From: WJMT01 sp964456985
GTDB taxonomy: Bacteria; Acidobacteriota; Aminicenantia; Aminicenantales; Aminicenantaceae
Assembly: GCA_964456985.1 (NCBI GenBank)
Contig: CAYWDH010000084.1
Span: 1 to 6,074, forward strand
DNA length: 6,074 nt
Direction: 5' to 3'
The notes below the pieces were generated by a model. That model searched no databases. It was not told the DNA's origin and saw only the letters and a program-made list of their open reading frames with translations. Shown piece after piece: positions 5,722-6,074 of this stretch. The stretch's first letter is position 1; each line of letters opens with the position of its first letter. The translations under genes and the position numbers were made by a program.

Positions 5722-6074
5722 TGTTTTATGTGTGTTATTACTCGTTTCGCCTCTGATCATGGCACAGCAGAGAACCGGAGACATCTACGGAAAAGTCTCT
5801 GACACAGAAGATAATCCTCTGCCGGGCGTAACGGTCACACTGACCGGAGCAAAGACAGGTACTATGACCTCCATCACGTCAAATATGGGTATTTTCAGGT
5901 TCCTCTCTCTGGCTCCGGCAAATGACTACACGCTCAAAGCTGAACTGGAAGGCTTCAGAACTTCCATCAAGGAGAACATCATCGTTGTGGTCGGTTCCAA
6001 TGTCGAGATCAACCTTACAATGGAAATGGGAGCTCTGGAAGAGGCTGTGACAGTCACAGCTGTAACACCGATCG
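5705..6074 (+). CDS. TonB-dependent receptor with carboxypeptidase-regulatory-like N-terminal domain (5' part only)
   Basis: Only the first 123 codons are in the window. From TTG 5705 the product begins with a classic signal peptide, (M)RKLFSVLCVLLLVSPLIMA, with likely cleavage after Ala20 before QQRTGD. Residues about 25-110 form a carboxypeptidase-regulatory-like beta-sandwich (GDIYGKVSD, NPLPGVTVTLTG, FRFLSLAP, YTLKAELEGF, INLTMEM). The following EEAVTVTAV resembles a TonB box, with the plug and outer-membrane barrel expected beyond the edge; such proteins often reach about 1,000 residues. The family takes up large ligands across the outer membrane using TonB energy. The ligand cannot be told from this part. 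The strong ribosome site and signal peptide fix the TTG start, which overlaps the end of the preceding open frame by 17 bases. Without the rest, a different secreted protein with the same domain remains possible. Confidence 0.85.
   Translation, partial: MRKLFSVLCVLLLVSPLIMAQQRTGDIYGKVSDTEDNPLPGVTVTLTGAKTGTMTSITSNMGIFRFLSLAPANDYTLKAELEGFRTSIKENIIVVVGSNVEINLTMEMGALEEAVTVTAVTPI

Noticed and set aside
5759..5761. ATG start for the TonB-receptor gene
   Set aside because: It would remove the signal peptide and has no ribosome site, whereas TTG 5705 has AAAGGAGG at six bases.

Overview
The window looks like part of the genome of an uncultured, Gram-negative-type anaerobe. The best single clue is the right-edge gene, a secreted protein that opens with a carboxypeptidase-regulatory-like domain and a TonB-box-like stretch, as in the large TonB-dependent receptors of Acidobacteriota and Candidatus Aminicenantes. 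A sulfatase-fold lipoprotein ending in an LKSLGYI-type tail and a large GT39-like membrane protein fit the same groups. This placement is inference from protein style, not a database match.

Layout: positions 1-40 are the end of a short repeat. A sulfatase-fold (alkaline phosphatase superfamily) lipoprotein gene lies on the minus strand at 78-2306. The gap 2307-2677 holds no gene. It contains a 30-bp repeat fragment (2356-2385) and a 246-bp element (2434-2679) with perfect 17-bp terminal inverted repeats and a long internal fold-back. An ArnT/PMT-like membrane glycosyltransferase gene with a large periplasmic tail follows on the minus strand at 2678-5164. A second complete short element occupies 5211-5397. 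Positions 5398-5704 carry an AT-rich open frame of unknown status that also holds several stem-loops. The TonB-receptor-type gene starts at a TTG codon at 5705 on the plus strand and runs off the window.

How they may work together: the glycosyltransferase is transcribed ahead of the sulfatase-fold gene on the same strand. Both are envelope proteins acting outside the cytoplasmic membrane, so a joint role in surface glycan modification is a reasonable inference. The sulfatase-fold protein has Thr where true sulfatases have the Cys or Ser that becomes formylglycine, so it is more likely a phospho-transferase or hydrolase than a sulfatase.

The most unusual content is non-coding. A family of short inverted-repeat elements shares the terminus AGCCAYACCTGAWTTTC, seen at five ends in three copies. 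One copy supplies two of the three bases of the glycosyltransferase stop codon, and copies at 1-40 and 5211-5397 bracket the two-gene unit in opposite orientations. The second point of interest is the stem-loop-rich region just ahead of the TonB-receptor gene.
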